64,000 nt of DNA from Phylloscopus collybita. Its lineage: Eukaryota; Chordata; Aves; Passeriformes; Phylloscopidae. Positions 12,201-22,849 of the stretch are shown one piece after another. The stretch lies in contig JAJNNQ010000078.1 in assembly GCA_027886175.1 (NCBI GenBank), positions 1,054,001-1,118,000 of the forward strand. Reading direction: 5' to 3'. Both the position numbers and the translations under genes were made by a program. The notes under the pieces are model-generated. The model made no database searches. It was not told where the DNA came from and saw only the letters and a list, made by a program, of their open reading frames with translations. How positions within the stretch are numbered: the stretch's first letter is position 1; each line of letters starts with the position of its first letter.

Positions 12201-15200
12201 CCTCCATGTTGTCTCAGGATTAATTTTTTAAAGTTTCTTCAACGCTGATGAAGTGTCCTAGAGAGGATTTCCCTTGGGTTGTTGCCCCTCTTTTCCATGG
12301 CTGTCCATGCCAGGAACACCAGGTGCTTATTTCCAGAAATACCATGTGTGACAGGTTTCTCAGCTTGGCTTTTCCTAAACTGCACTTCTCCCTTGCTGGC
12401 CATCAGAGACATCTCCTTTTTCACAGCTGTGCCATTCTCCTTGAGACTGCACAGACTGCAAACAAGGCACAGCCTAGAGGGAATGCCTGTTCCTTTAATT
12501 CTGTCCTTGTCACAAAGGGGCCCAGAAACAAGAATCAAGCACAAAACCAACGTAGCCATGCCTGTTCATCTGCAGGGCCTTGTTTCCTTCTTTCAGCTAC
12601 CTTGTGCACGAGGAACTCTGGCTGGTGATGGAGTACATGGATGGAGGCACTCTGAACGATGTCATCAGAGAGACCAACATGACTGAAGAGGAGATTGCAG
12701 CTCTCAGTCGGGAGGTGAGGGATCCCACCTGTGCTTCCCAGGGCTTGGGCAGGACTGTCTGGGAAAAGGGCTCAGAACAGGAGCAATTCCATGTGCCAGC
12801 CTTTGTTTCTGTGTTGCTGCCATGCTCTGGGCAAGCAGGAGCATCTCAAGTGAACTGCCTGCCAGTGCCCCTGCACTCACTGCACTCTGTTCTTGTGCTC
12901 TTATCTGCTGCTGTTGCATTCTCACTCTGTCTCTTGGATTTGCTCTTCTCCATCTTGCCTCTCTAAACTTTGGCCTGTCTGCACTGCATTCCTTGCCTGT
13001 GAAAGCAAAGGTGGTGGTGGCAGCATTTGAAACAAACAGCAAAGGAAAAAGAGAGACTCACTTCTCTCAGTGCTCAGCTGGAAAGGTCAGCAGTGCAGCC
13101 AAAGTGCTCTTGACTTCTGAGCACATGCACTGCAGCAGCAATCCTTGTGGCTGGTTTGCAGGGGAGAGTCTACAAGAGCAGTTGCTGTTGCTCTTTGCAA
13201 AGCTGACCTGCCTTTCTTTAGGAAGGTGCTGCTCTGCTGGTGTAGGAGCAGCAAGCTCCTGCTCTCCATGGCACTGTGTCCTGCCATTACTGCCCATTCC
13301 CCTGGAGAGGGAATCTTGGAGAGCTGTTTCCTTTCTGGTGTGATGAAATCACATCACTCCTTTTTGCCCTCCTGTTTCTCTTTTCCGTCTCAGTGCCTGC
13401 AAGGACTGGCTTTTCTCCACTCCAACCATGTGCTGCACCGGGATGTGAAGAGCCTCAACATCCTCCTCAGAACCGATGGCTCTGTCAAGCTGGGTCAGTA
13501 TATTCTTGGTCAGGTGCAGCGTTCCAGGGACATGGGGGGTGTGGGGCTGCTTTGGAGTGACTGCCAGCCCCCCAAAAATGGTGCTGGTGGCAGTGCAGGG
13601 AGCCCTGCTGTGAGCTGACCACACAGTTCCCACGTGCACAGGGGTATGGCAAGGAACAAGCAGTCCAGAGTGGCTGTGCTCTGTGTGTGTCCCTTCCCAA
13701 GGGAGGGAGCTACAAGTCTAAAGCTTCAGGGGAACAAAAGCCACTGCTGGAGGCAGTGTAACAAATGGAGGGATTTTTGAAGTAGCCAAAGCCATATTGC
13801 CTTGGCTAAAGTCCTGAGGAAACAGAGCAGGGACAGTTGTCCAGGAGATTCAACAGCACCTTCCCAAACTTACACTGGGCAATTCCTTTGCTTGCTTTCC
13901 TAATTGCACAGTCTGCAACTCAAACCAGTCTTTTGCTTTCTCCCCAGCTGATTTTGGCCTCTCTGCTCAACTCACCCCTGAGCAGAGCAGACGCAGCTCG
14001 GTGATCGGGACTGCTTGGTGGATGGCGCCTGAGGTGGTCAGAGGTCAACCCTATGGCCCCAAAGTGGACATTTGGTCATTTGGCATTGTGGGCATTGAGA
14101 TGGTGGAGCAGGAAGTTCCCTACCAGAGTGAAAGTCCTGTCTCGGTAAGGTGTCAATGCTCTCTGGTCCTGCTGTCTTTCTCACCTCTCCCACCTTCTGG
14201 GTGCCCTTGGACAAAATCCCATTGCCATCTGCTGGAACTGCTGCCACCACAGTCCCTTTTGGAAAATGTCCCTGCAGCTCATCAGCATCTGCTGTAGGTT
14301 TGGGTGCACCACTGGGGGAACTCCAGCCTCACCCCACGCTAACAATCTCCATTCTCAGGCAACATTTTGCTTTGGCTTAGAAGTTGTTCCAGCTCTTTTG
14401 GCTGTGGAGATGGCCCTGCCAACAGGAAACAAGCACCTTAGAACTGGTGTCATCTTTCCTGAATTGAAGGAAACAAACCCAAACCCAACAGAGTTTCTAA
14501 AGCAGTGGTTTGGAGACAAGAAGTGCACCCCCATTCTTCTCACAGGGAAACTTGCCTGGAACATGGACATGAGGGTGTTAAGGCCACAGAGGCTCTTGTG
14601 CTTCTTGTGCAGTGCTGCTGGAACACTCAGGGACCATATTTCCTTCCTAAGCCAAGCCACTTTCACCATGTCACCAAGCTGAAGCCTGGTGATGTGCAGA
14701 GCCTGCCAAAAACACCCCTTTGTTTCCTGGCACTTTCTAGGATGGGCATCCCATTAATGCATTGACTTGAGTATCCAAATGAGCAGAGGGCTATCACAGG
14801 GATGGAATTTCTCCCTCTTCTGATTTCACCACCAAAATTTTCCTTTTGCTGCATAAGGGAGGCTGAAATTTGAAGTCTGCTGAGAGACAGAGCTGCAGGT
14901 GTTTCCTGTGTGCCCAAACAGGCATTTTCATCCCAATACATTTCTGCAGGCATCTTCATGTGTCTGTGTTGAAGATGAGATTCCAAATGTTTGTTTCCTT
15001 ACCTGAGGAATAACTGAGGGATTTCCTTTCTTTCCTTTCAATTACCATTGTTTTCAAGAACCAAGCAAAAAGCTTGATGACTTTTGTTTGATGCCAGCTG
15101 GGCTTAAGGGACCAGCAAGCACTGCAGAGATGCTTTTCATGTCATACTCCTTGGAAACAGTAGAGTGAGTTAGTAGAGCAAAGTCCCTGTTCCAAATAGC

Positions 15201-16193
15201 CTGTCAAGCTGGTCAAGGGAATCCTCAGAGAAGCAAAGGTGCTTTTGCTGATGTAGTTTCCACTCACGAGGTCAGTCAATGAAATCAGCTGCCAAGGTCA
15301 GATCTGCTGGATGTTGGGAAAGCTGGGGCTGCACTGGGGTTTGGGGTTTTTGTTGGTACAGGAAAGTCATCTGTGCCTCTGTGCCACGGCAGAAACAAAC
15401 TGCCACTGCAGAGTGGAGCTTGAACAATGGGATCTGGGAGAGCAGTTAGAGACACAGTGAAAGAAGCAGGGGAGAGACTGGTGTTTCCTTTTCCTCCAGG
15501 CTCAGCTCCTGATAGCCACCAAAGGCATCCCAGAGCTGCGGCAGCCCAGGCTCCTCTCCCCTTTGCTGCGTGACTTCCTGAGCTGCTGCCTGCAGACAGA
15601 CGAGGCGCGGCGCTGGTCTGCCCAGGAGCTCCTGCAGGTAAAATGCCCGGGGGCTGCAGGTGGAACAGTGTCCCAGGGATGAGCTCCTCCTCCACTGGAG
15701 TGCAAGGCATCAGATGAGCCCCCTCCTCCTCACCTCTGCTCTCTGTGCTGTTCAAAGGAAAACACTCAGCAATCCTGGACTGGGCTGGGCTGGAAGGGAC
15801 CTGTAAAGCTCATCTGCTCCAAGTGCCCTGCCATGAGCAGGGACATCTTGAAAGAGATCAGGATGCTCAGACCTGAAATATTTCCAGGGCTGGGGCACTT
15901 AGCAGCTCTTGCAGCAAGCTGTGCCCCTGTTGCCCCAGTGTTGCTCCTTAGACCTAATCTGACTCAATCTCCATTTCATTTCAAAAATATTACCCTGCCT
16001 TTGAGGCTCTTCGCTTGGAAAGTAATGGTGCTTTGTGGTTGTTTTTTTCTTTTCCTTTGTGCAGCATCCATTTGTTACATCTGCCAAGCCTGCATCCAGC
16101 CTGGTTCCACTCATCCTTTCCATGAACAAGTGGAAGGAGGAGACTGGAATAGAAGAATTACTGTTGAACTGGCATCTCAGAGAACAGCTCTGA
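5408..16193 (+). CDS. PAK-like Ser/Thr protein kinase, 16 exons, 664 aa
   Basis: Exons by GT-AG junctions and phase: 5408-5486, 5870-5907, 6347-6469, 7352-7495, 7775-7915, 7976-8194, 8618-8785, 9123-9297, 10513-10576, 11129-11177, 11826-11938, 12597-12714, 13394-13493, 13948-14144, 15500-15637, 16065-16193. The sum is 1995 nt, divisible by three, with no internal stop and all phases compatible. The C-terminal ~290 residues are a group I PAK-type kinase domain with every catalytic residue present. The N-terminal ~370 residues do not look like PAK1/2/3: I see no CRIB/p21-binding motif or autoinhibitory segment, but a hydrophobic N-terminus, Pro/Glu-rich exons and a coiled coil. It best fits the multicopy 'PAK3-like' songbird genes. 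The end of exon 7 is the least certain junction. Likely functional, to judge from the intact frame. Confidence 0.85.
10513..16193 (+). other. PAK-like gene, kinase-domain exons 9-16
   Basis: Gly loop GSGGFGVV (residues 382-389) is split across exons 9 and 10. VAIK gives the ATP-binding Lys404, and NEI gives the helix-C Glu420. HRDVKSLN holds catalytic Asp494, Lys496 and Asn499. DFG is at 512-514 and APE at 537-539. The activation loop reads [15 protein letters not shown]: Ser528 stands where PAK1 has the activating Thr423, and AWW replaces the usual PYW. The last exon keeps the PAK-like HPF...AKP.SSL.PLI segment but adds a ~20-residue acidic/Leu-rich tail. Confidence 0.9.
15775..15980 (-). 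mobile_element. CR1 LINE 3' fragment in last PAK-like intron
   Basis: The plus strand shows the reverse complement of a CR1 3' region (GGCTGGAAGGGACCTGTAAA, then CCCTGCCATGAGCAGGGACA and TTGCTCC-like words), so the element lies on the minus strand. It is 5'-truncated and degraded, and sits wholly within the intron between exons 15 and 16. Confidence 0.75.
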
Positions 16194-16568
16194 GAAGGAT
16201 TGTAGAGTAGGATTGTAGATAGGATTGTAGAGCAGGACTGTAGCTGGGATTGTAGAGTAGAATTGTAGCTAGGGTGGTAGAGTAGGATTGTAGATAGGTT
16301 CGTAGAGTAGGTTTGTAGGTAGGATGGTAGAGTAGGATTATAGAGTAGGATTATAGCTAGGTTGGTAGAGTAGAATTGTAGCTATGATTGTAGAGTAGGA
16401 TTGTAGGTAGGTTGGCAGAGTAGGATTATAGCTAGGTTGGTAGAGTAGAATTGTAGATAGAACTGTAGAGTAGGACTGTAGCTATGATTGTAGAGTAGAA
16501 TTGTAGCTAGGTTGATAGAGGAGGATTGTAGCTAAGTTGGTAGAGTAGGATTGTTGCATAGGATTGTA
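16194..16568 (+). repeat. Minisatellite in the PAK-like 3' UTR, ATTGTAGAGTAGG type
   Basis: About 30 degenerate 12-13 base units (ATTGTAGAGTAGG alternating with ATTGTAGCTAGG and ATAGG forms) begin immediately after the stop codon and run to the poly(A) signal. Practically the whole 3' UTR is tandem repeat. Confidence 0.9.
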
Positions 16569-16574
16569 AATAAA
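16569..16574 (+). terminator. Poly(A) signal AATAAA of the PAK-like gene
   Basis: AATAAA sits directly after the 3' UTR minisatellite and is followed by a T/G-containing stretch (AGTTTGTG). Confidence 0.65.
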
Positions 16575-16599
16575 GTTTGTGAAATCTCAACTCATTTCC

Positions 16600-19130
16600 A
16601 AGATTCCCCTCCTTCTGAGCCTGTGAGAAGGCTCAACATTTCCTTCTGAACTGTCCATTTTTTTTCTCAGAAGGGGAAAGTGACATTGATGGCTTCTTTG
16701 GTATGGTTTGAAAGTCGGGAAGGCTCCTCTTCATCCATCCTCTCCAGACCAGAGTGCCTTTGGAATATGTGGCTGGGTTTTCCCAGCTGTGGCACTTGTG
16801 TTTGAGGCAGAAAGGGCAGTGGCACTTGCAGGCAGAACCAAAGGAGGAGTGGGGCAGCCCAAATATCCTGTGCACATTCAGGCCTTGAGCTATGACTGGA
16901 GAGCATTTGGGTTCCTGCCCCTTGGATTTGTATCCCTAAGTGCAATGTCTGTGGCTGGAGGAGAGTTTCGCCCAAGTGAGGGAGCAGAGAGCTCAGGGAG
17001 GCTGCAGGGAAAGCTGCAGAGCTGGTGCAGAGCTGTCAGCGAGGGCCAGGGGAGAGCAGGCCCCGCCTTGGCCAGGCCGCAGCCCCAGCAGAGCCCTGGC
17101 AGAGCCCGGAGCAGCCTGAGCCGGGGCAGAGGAGGCTGCAGTGAGGCCCTTGGAGCTGCAAGAGGCAGCAGCCCGGCCCTGGGTGCCTCTTGGTGGCCCT
17201 GGGTGAATCCTGGGCTCTCAGAGCCCAGCTGGCAGCTGCCGCTGCCCAGGGGAAGCGCAGCCGTGCTGGGCACAGCACAGCCTGGGGGCATTGGCCCTGT
17301 GCAGTCTGCACAGCAGGAGAGAAAGGCCAAGGACAGCCGAGGGCTGCAGGCCTGGCTGAGCATTCCTGCTCTTGTGCCGGCTGCCCTGCAACTCCTGGCC
17401 AAGGTGAGCAGTGTGTGCAGCCCTCTGGGCACAGCGGGAGGGAGCCGGGCTGCTCCGCAGGCTCCAGCACAGGGCAGCGTCCTTCAGGCACGGCGCTTCT
17501 GCCAGGGGAACCCAGGGCAGCCTCAGGCAGGGACAGCTTGTCAGCTCACATCTGCAGCAGCCAGGGCCTCTCACAGCTCTGGGAGGAAGTGCCTGCACTC
17601 CTGGAGCTCTGCACCGAGCCAGAGCAAAGGGGTGAAATGCAGAGTGTTGTGCAGAAATATTCAGGGGCACCAGGCCAGCCAGCTTTGTGCTGTCTGGCAC
17701 ACAGCAAGCACTGTGCAATACAGCCCTGAGCTGCTGGGAGAGAGGTGTTGGAAAGGAGCCAACTCTTACAGAAATTCAATGGGGACAAAGTCATCAAAGC
17801 AAAAGAGAACTGTTCCTTAGTAGGGATTCACCTGAGTGTGGATCTCGCTCTGCCAAGAGCCAAACACCCACACAGACCACAGAATGCTGCTTTTTATTGC
17901 CTTTCCCAGCCCAGGGCAAACCGTGTCCCCTTTCCCTTTGGCTGGGTACTGGGGAACTTATATTCTCTGCCCACTGCCTCCTTTTCTGTCCCCTCCCCTC
18001 TTATCCTTCTTCCCTTTTGGTCTGGTCTTCAAGCTGGCCCCTCTCCCAGCTCACAGGAACACCCAACAAACCAACTAGAACAAATCCAAACTCTCAGTAA
18101 CAACACCTAGAACCCACAACTTTCATTCTTTTTTCTAATAATTTTTCAGCTGAAGCAAAATATTATGTCTTATCTCACTGAGGGAATTGGGGATGGACCT
18201 GTGGCTTGTGCTTGAGCAGTGAACTGATTTGGAAGAGAGCAGAAGGGTTTCAGTAGGCAATTTGTGTTTTCTTTCTTAATTGCTGAAGGAAAGACACCAT
18301 GTGGCTTCAGTCAGCAAACACATTTCCAAGGTGCATTGAGGAAATGCTTGTGAGCAATTCCCAGAGAAGGAAGGTGTTGACAAAATGTTGCACTGTAACA
18401 AATCATGAATTCTGTTGGCATTAACAGACAATGTTGAGCCCTCTATTCCCCCAGTGCAGTGATTGCTGTGTGCAAGTGGCTCCCTTAGCCCTGAGAACAG
18501 AGTTGTCCTCCTAAGAAGGTAGCTGGAATGCATTCAAGGGGAAGCAAGTGGTTCTAGGAGGCTCTTGAGCATCAGAGGAGAATTGGAGGACTGGGATGTT
18601 CTCCAATGACCACCAGAGACCCTCAGGAGACCCCTACTCTCCTGTCAGTAACTTCTGAGAAGTGATTGAAATAGGTCAACTAATTGGAGGGAATGTTAAC
18701 CCATGAGTTTCAGCCAAGTAATGAAAAGGTCTTCTTTCCATGGTTACAAATTAGTAGGTGAGATTTCTGAGTGAGCAGGTGTTAGGAAAGTGATTCCCCA
18801 GGCACCCAGCACTGAAATAAAGTCATGCCTCCTTTCTCACACTGAGCTGGCACAGGAGATCGGGCCCTGCTTGGTAACTTCCATTTCAGTCTCTTCTCTG
18901 GAAAGGTGAAAATGAAACCTTCTCCAGCTCTTTCCCTCGGGTTGACCTTTTTGGGGGCCAAAGCTCTGTGCTGCAGGTGGCCCGGTGTGTGCAGAGCAAT
19001 GCAGCCTCCACAAACCCCTTGGTTTTCCCCCAAGTCACCATGATTTGTTGCCAGGTGTGCCCAGCTGTGGCAGGAGGAAGAGCCCGCAGTGCAGTGGGCG
19101 CCGTGCCCTGCCCAGCCAGGGCTCTCTGGC
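16600..19130. other. Intergenic region; GC-rich block 16,980-17,600
   Basis: No gene I can support. 16,980-17,600 is GC-rich with long open frames on both strands whose products are low-complexity and lack splice-consistent partners, so I treat them as chance. 18,100-18,800 is unremarkable. Confidence 0.4.
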
Positions 19131-19132
19131 AC

Positions 19133-19134
<2 letters not shown>

Positions 19135-19191
<57 letters not shown>
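19135..19191 (+). repeat. (AGC)19 trinucleotide microsatellite
   Basis: Nineteen uninterrupted AGC units (57 bases). Reading frames give poly-Gln, poly-Ser or poly-Ala, but I see no supported exon around them. Confidence 0.95.
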
Positions 19192-19333
19192 TTTCAACCC
19201 ACTCCTGCCTTGGCTTCAGCTGGGAGACTGAAGCCTCTGGAAATCAGCACTGCCAGGCACATTCCCAGCTTGGAGCAGCTCCTGCCCCCTTCTGCTGCTT
19301 CCAGACAGGAATCAGGGCAGAGGTGGAGACGGA

Positions 19334-20300
19334 CATACCAAAAAGCAGCTCAAAGAAATTATAAATTGCACCATATCAAAATTATTGTGATCAATAACAA
19401 TGTACAAAAGCCGATACATGAATTTGAAAGCCAATATTGTATGGTCATTGATATTGTCATTTATAAACTGGGTCTGCTGCCTCTCCTGCAAGACACCGAA
19501 GGGGCTCATTCACCCCCTGCCCCCACATCCCTGAGTGCCCCCATGTGTCCCTGAGCATCCTTGAGTGTCCCCAGGTGTCCCCAGCGACATCACCTCATGA
19601 ATTCCCATCAGGATTTGGGACACTTTCAATGAAAGTTCCCAGAAAATTCCCCAAATTTGTCTCAAACACCACACAGGGAGGGGGCAGAGGATCTGTGACA
19701 CCAGCAATGTCCCTGATGGCATCACCGCCTCGATGACACAAAGTCACTGTGCTGCAGCAGCCTCGGGATGTCCTCGATGGCTCTTTGGCACCGCTCGGCC
19801 ACCGGGGTCTTCGTGTGTCAAGTTTTCGGGGCTTCTTCATTGACTGCTGTGGTGATGGGCAGTTGTATAAGTGAAGTCCCTTCTCGCTTGGCTGAATCAG
19901 CCTCATGGAGGCAGAGGCTGTCACAGTTCGAGCCAGTGAAGTCTCCATGTCCCACGCAGAAGCGGTGGCATCAGCAGCAGTGTGCAGGAAACCTTCTAAC
20001 ATAAAGTCTCCAAGTCCCAGGCAGAAGCAGCCACAGCAGCAGGGACAGCACCCGTACTCTGTGTCCCCTGAGCGTCTTGTCAGTCACAGCCGCAGAATCA
20101 ACAACAACAGCAGCATTTGTGATCAGTCCTCCCTGAGCCTGCCAGCATTCTCAAAGGAGAGCATTTTATTCTATTTTTGGCCAATCAGGTAGAAACACGA
20201 GTCCAGTATTGCCTTGTTAGGCCTGTCCTAAGCTGAGATTGATGTGAGACATTATTCATAATTTCTTACACAAATTCTAGGCATGTAGGTCTATCTGTTC
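19334..20300 (-). repeat. Dispersed repeat R1, with C-family 3' remnant F1
   Basis: Same order and orientation as 30,578-31,990. At 19,754-19,800 the minus strand carries the last codons of the unrecognised C-family main exon (CQ.AIEDIPRLL), and at 19,600-19,675 the exon-3-like ETNLGNF segment. The rest is family downstream sequence joined to unrelated DNA, so this looks like a truncated family copy. R1 and R2 bracket the ERV complex and copy C1. Confidence 0.7.
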
Positions 20301-20399
20301 TATCTAGGGATGTCTAGAAAGGCTACATTATTTTTTGTTATGACTAGAATTTAACTAACTTTGCAAAAGGCAATGTCACTGAACTTTAAACTCGGCTTT

Positions 20400-21268
20400 A
20401 GGTCCTTTTCTTGCTAATTTACTCAGTCACTTATTTACTAAGGCACTTAAAAATCCTCTATTTCTTTAAAACTAAACTTACATTTCTATCTCATATCTGT
20501 GTGGATTTATGTATTTTAGTTTTTTTCTGAAGATTCTAATTCAGTACTCACATTTCTGGGCATCCTTGCCCTGGTTTAGGGCAAATTTGGGAGGAAACGT
20601 CCAAAGGGGGTTCCTCTGGAAAGCAAAGCCCCTCCCCCAGCTGTTCTGGAAAAAGAACTTCCTTGGAGAAAAGTGGAAAAAAACTATTTATTTAACAAAC
20701 AAGATGCCCACAAGTACAAAAAATGAATAATATGAAACAATAAAACCTCTCCTCGCTCCGAAGAGAAGATGGCAAACTGAGGCAGTCCTTGCCCTGGGTG
20801 TAGCTCAGCTCACTCATCTCTCACCAGCCCCGCTCCCTCCAGAGCTCCAGGCCCTGGTGGCCGCAGGTGCCAGCCCTCGCTGCTCCTCTGGGTTTGTCCG
20901 TCCAGAGCAGATTTAAACAGTCCCAAGAAAAAGGAGGGGAAAAAGCAGTCCAAGGAACACCTCTGCCTCTGCCTCAGGCAGCTCAAACTGACTCAGAGCA
21001 CAGGAGATCTCTGTCCCAGCGCTCTCCGTGCCTCAGACCAACGCCGCAGCAAGGACGTGTGGCAGTCAGGCAGTTTGTTCTCAACACAAACTGCTGCTGC
21101 TTCTTTCTCCCCCTTCGCTCCCAGAACCATTTGAAAGGTACAGAACTGAATATACAGCACAAACAGAACAGACTATTGGGGATACAAGCATCATAAAGTC
21201 ACCCTAGGACACTGGGCACTCCTGGGCCTCTGTGGATTTGGCCCAGGGGGATTTATACTGCAACATCA
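20400..21268 (-). mobile_element. Putative 3' LTR of ERV-1, split by an insertion
   Basis: On the minus strand an LTR-like start (TGATGTTGCAGT) follows a purine-rich tract at 21,269-21,282. The pieces 21,219-21,268 and 20,400-20,562 match 26,050-26,269, which would be the 5' LTR. The inner end is not defined; similarity fades near 20,400. Confidence 0.5.
20563..21212. mobile_element. Insertion of about 650 bp inside the LTR
   Basis: Absent from the matching sequence at ~26,215. It is flanked by the direct repeat TGGGCA (20,557-20,562 and 21,213-21,218). It begins TCCTTGCCCTGGTTTAGGGC and ends CCTAGGACAC, and contains an AATAAA-type signal near 20,740. It is probably a solo LTR with altered ends, since the expected TG start is not exact. 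Confidence 0.5.
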
Positions 21269-21282
21269 CCCCCCTTTCTTTC
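21269..21282 (-). other. Polypurine tract of ERV-1
   Basis: Minus strand GAAAGAAAGGGGGG directly before the TG of the putative 3' LTR, and directly after the end of the env frame. This is where the plus-strand primer of a retrovirus is expected. Confidence 0.65.
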
Positions 21283-22600
21283 AGCCATATAGACTCCCTT
21301 GGTTGCTTTATTGATCATTTGTTGAATGCATTGGAGCAAACAAGGCACCATTCTCAGCACAACTATTATGATGATTAAAATGTATAGACCCATTCTTAAA
21401 AGCTCTTTCATCCATGAATGTTAAATTCCATCTGTCTAATAGACTATCTATCCAAATCCCATCATCAAGTCTAAATTTTGACACACCCTCCTTAAGTTGT
21501 TGTGTATGAATATGAATAGATTCTGAGTTATCAGATAAATTCATACAACACCTCCCTTCAAAATCTGCACACCCATGTCCATGTGCTAGTAAGAGAAATC
21601 ATTAAATGCAGATTGAATTAAAGAAGTATGATTATTCTAATTAATCAGATTTTTGTATATAGAGTGGTAGGGAGAAGCATCCTTAACCAAAAATTGATCT
21701 TTCCCTGTATAGGTAAATTTGGCATGAAAAAACCCCCATGTTTACAGAACCAAAGATTTCCAATTCTTCACGTTCATGAGATGCCTTGGGAAGGTGAGGA
21801 ACCCACCAGTCCCATGCATCTACTGAGGACCAAAGATTCCATGTGGATGACTCCATGAGGTTACCTTGAATGGTTCTGTCAATTTCTTCTGGAACTGGCC
21901 AAGCATCCACTGGCACACCCACTAAACAGGTGGAAAACAGCTTTTCTGGGTTTGTATTGGACAGACACACGGTATCCAAACCTGATGGCTAAAGCCACCT
22001 GGACATTTTTTTTGGTTGACTAACTGGTAAATTTGCACTACTAAAAGCAAGCAAATTACTGAAAGCAATCAAGTAAAAAAGCAAAAGCATAACATTTGAT
22101 TGAACCCCATATTTCCCTTAAACTATCATCTAACAAAGGAATTCTACAACACTACTGATCCCTGAACAATGGTCTTTAGTTGATTGACAGATAAGGTTGT
22201 ATTGCTGAAGGCAAACAAATTAAGGTATAAACATGATACCTGATCTAACTTCAGGCTTCCCCTTTGATTATTTTTTTTACCTGAGGCACTTTCTTTTTCA
22301 CTCTTAATTTTTTTTACACAAATTTCTTCTGGGACTGGCCAAATATAAGGAACTAACTTATTTTGTTTGCACTCAACTCGGCAAATTTGAATCTCTCAGA
22401 AATTCTCTTTTACATTTCTCCCTAAGAGTTGGAAGACGGGGGTTATTTTCTTCTTCATGACCCACTGCAACTAAAAACTCAATGGCTTTGTGCTTTGTTT
22501 GGGATTCTAAATCGTAACACGATGTACACCACGCTTGTGCCAACAGAGCTCTACGATACCAACGATTCCCACACTTCTTACATTGACAAAAACCCAAGGT
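21283..22600 (-). pseudogene. Degraded ERV-1 env
   Basis: Three recognisable pieces in different frames, separated by stops and frameshifts. At about 22,373-22,597 is a Cys-rich stretch (CKKCGNRW and WCTSCY). At 21,683-21,979 is a surface-subunit-like stretch (PEKLFSTCLVGVP). At 21,283-21,430 is a membrane-anchor-like run (GLYILIIIIVV) with a short cytoplasmic tail that runs into the polypurine tract. Not able to encode a whole envelope protein. Order and strand agree with integrase upstream and the LTR downstream. Confidence 0.6.
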
Positions 22601-22659
22601 TCACAGTTCCTGCACGTGGGACAAAAGATGTTTGCCACCAGCTACAGTCTCTGTGCAGC

Positions 22660-22845
22660 TCACGTCTGTGTGCTTGCTTCTCTGTTCTTGGGGTTGTCAG
22701 AGTGTTTCTGTGCTTGATATGGCTTCACATCCTTTGCTGGAATCCACCTGGGTCCTGTACCTGCAGAAACACAAGCAAGCCCTTTGTCCCAGGTTATTAG
22801 AGAAAGTGCACCTTCAGTTTGTTCTGTTTCTGGATTTCTGAACAA
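22660..22845 (-). pseudogene. ERV-1 integrase C-terminal remnant
   Basis: A minus-strand frame of ~61 codons with GTGPRWIPAKDVKP, the hallmark of the class II retroviral integrase C-terminal domain. The catalytic core and zinc-binding domain are not visible upstream, so most of pol has been lost. Confidence 0.65.
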
Positions 22846-22849
22846 AACT

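Noticed and set aside
16708..17820. A 370-residue plus-strand open frame
   Set aside because: GC-driven; overlapping equally long frames on the opposite strand, no motif and no acceptor/donor logic.
19135..19191. Poly-Gln coding exon
   Set aside because: The (AGC)19 run is open in all three phases, but no flanking splice sites or conserved residues support an exon.
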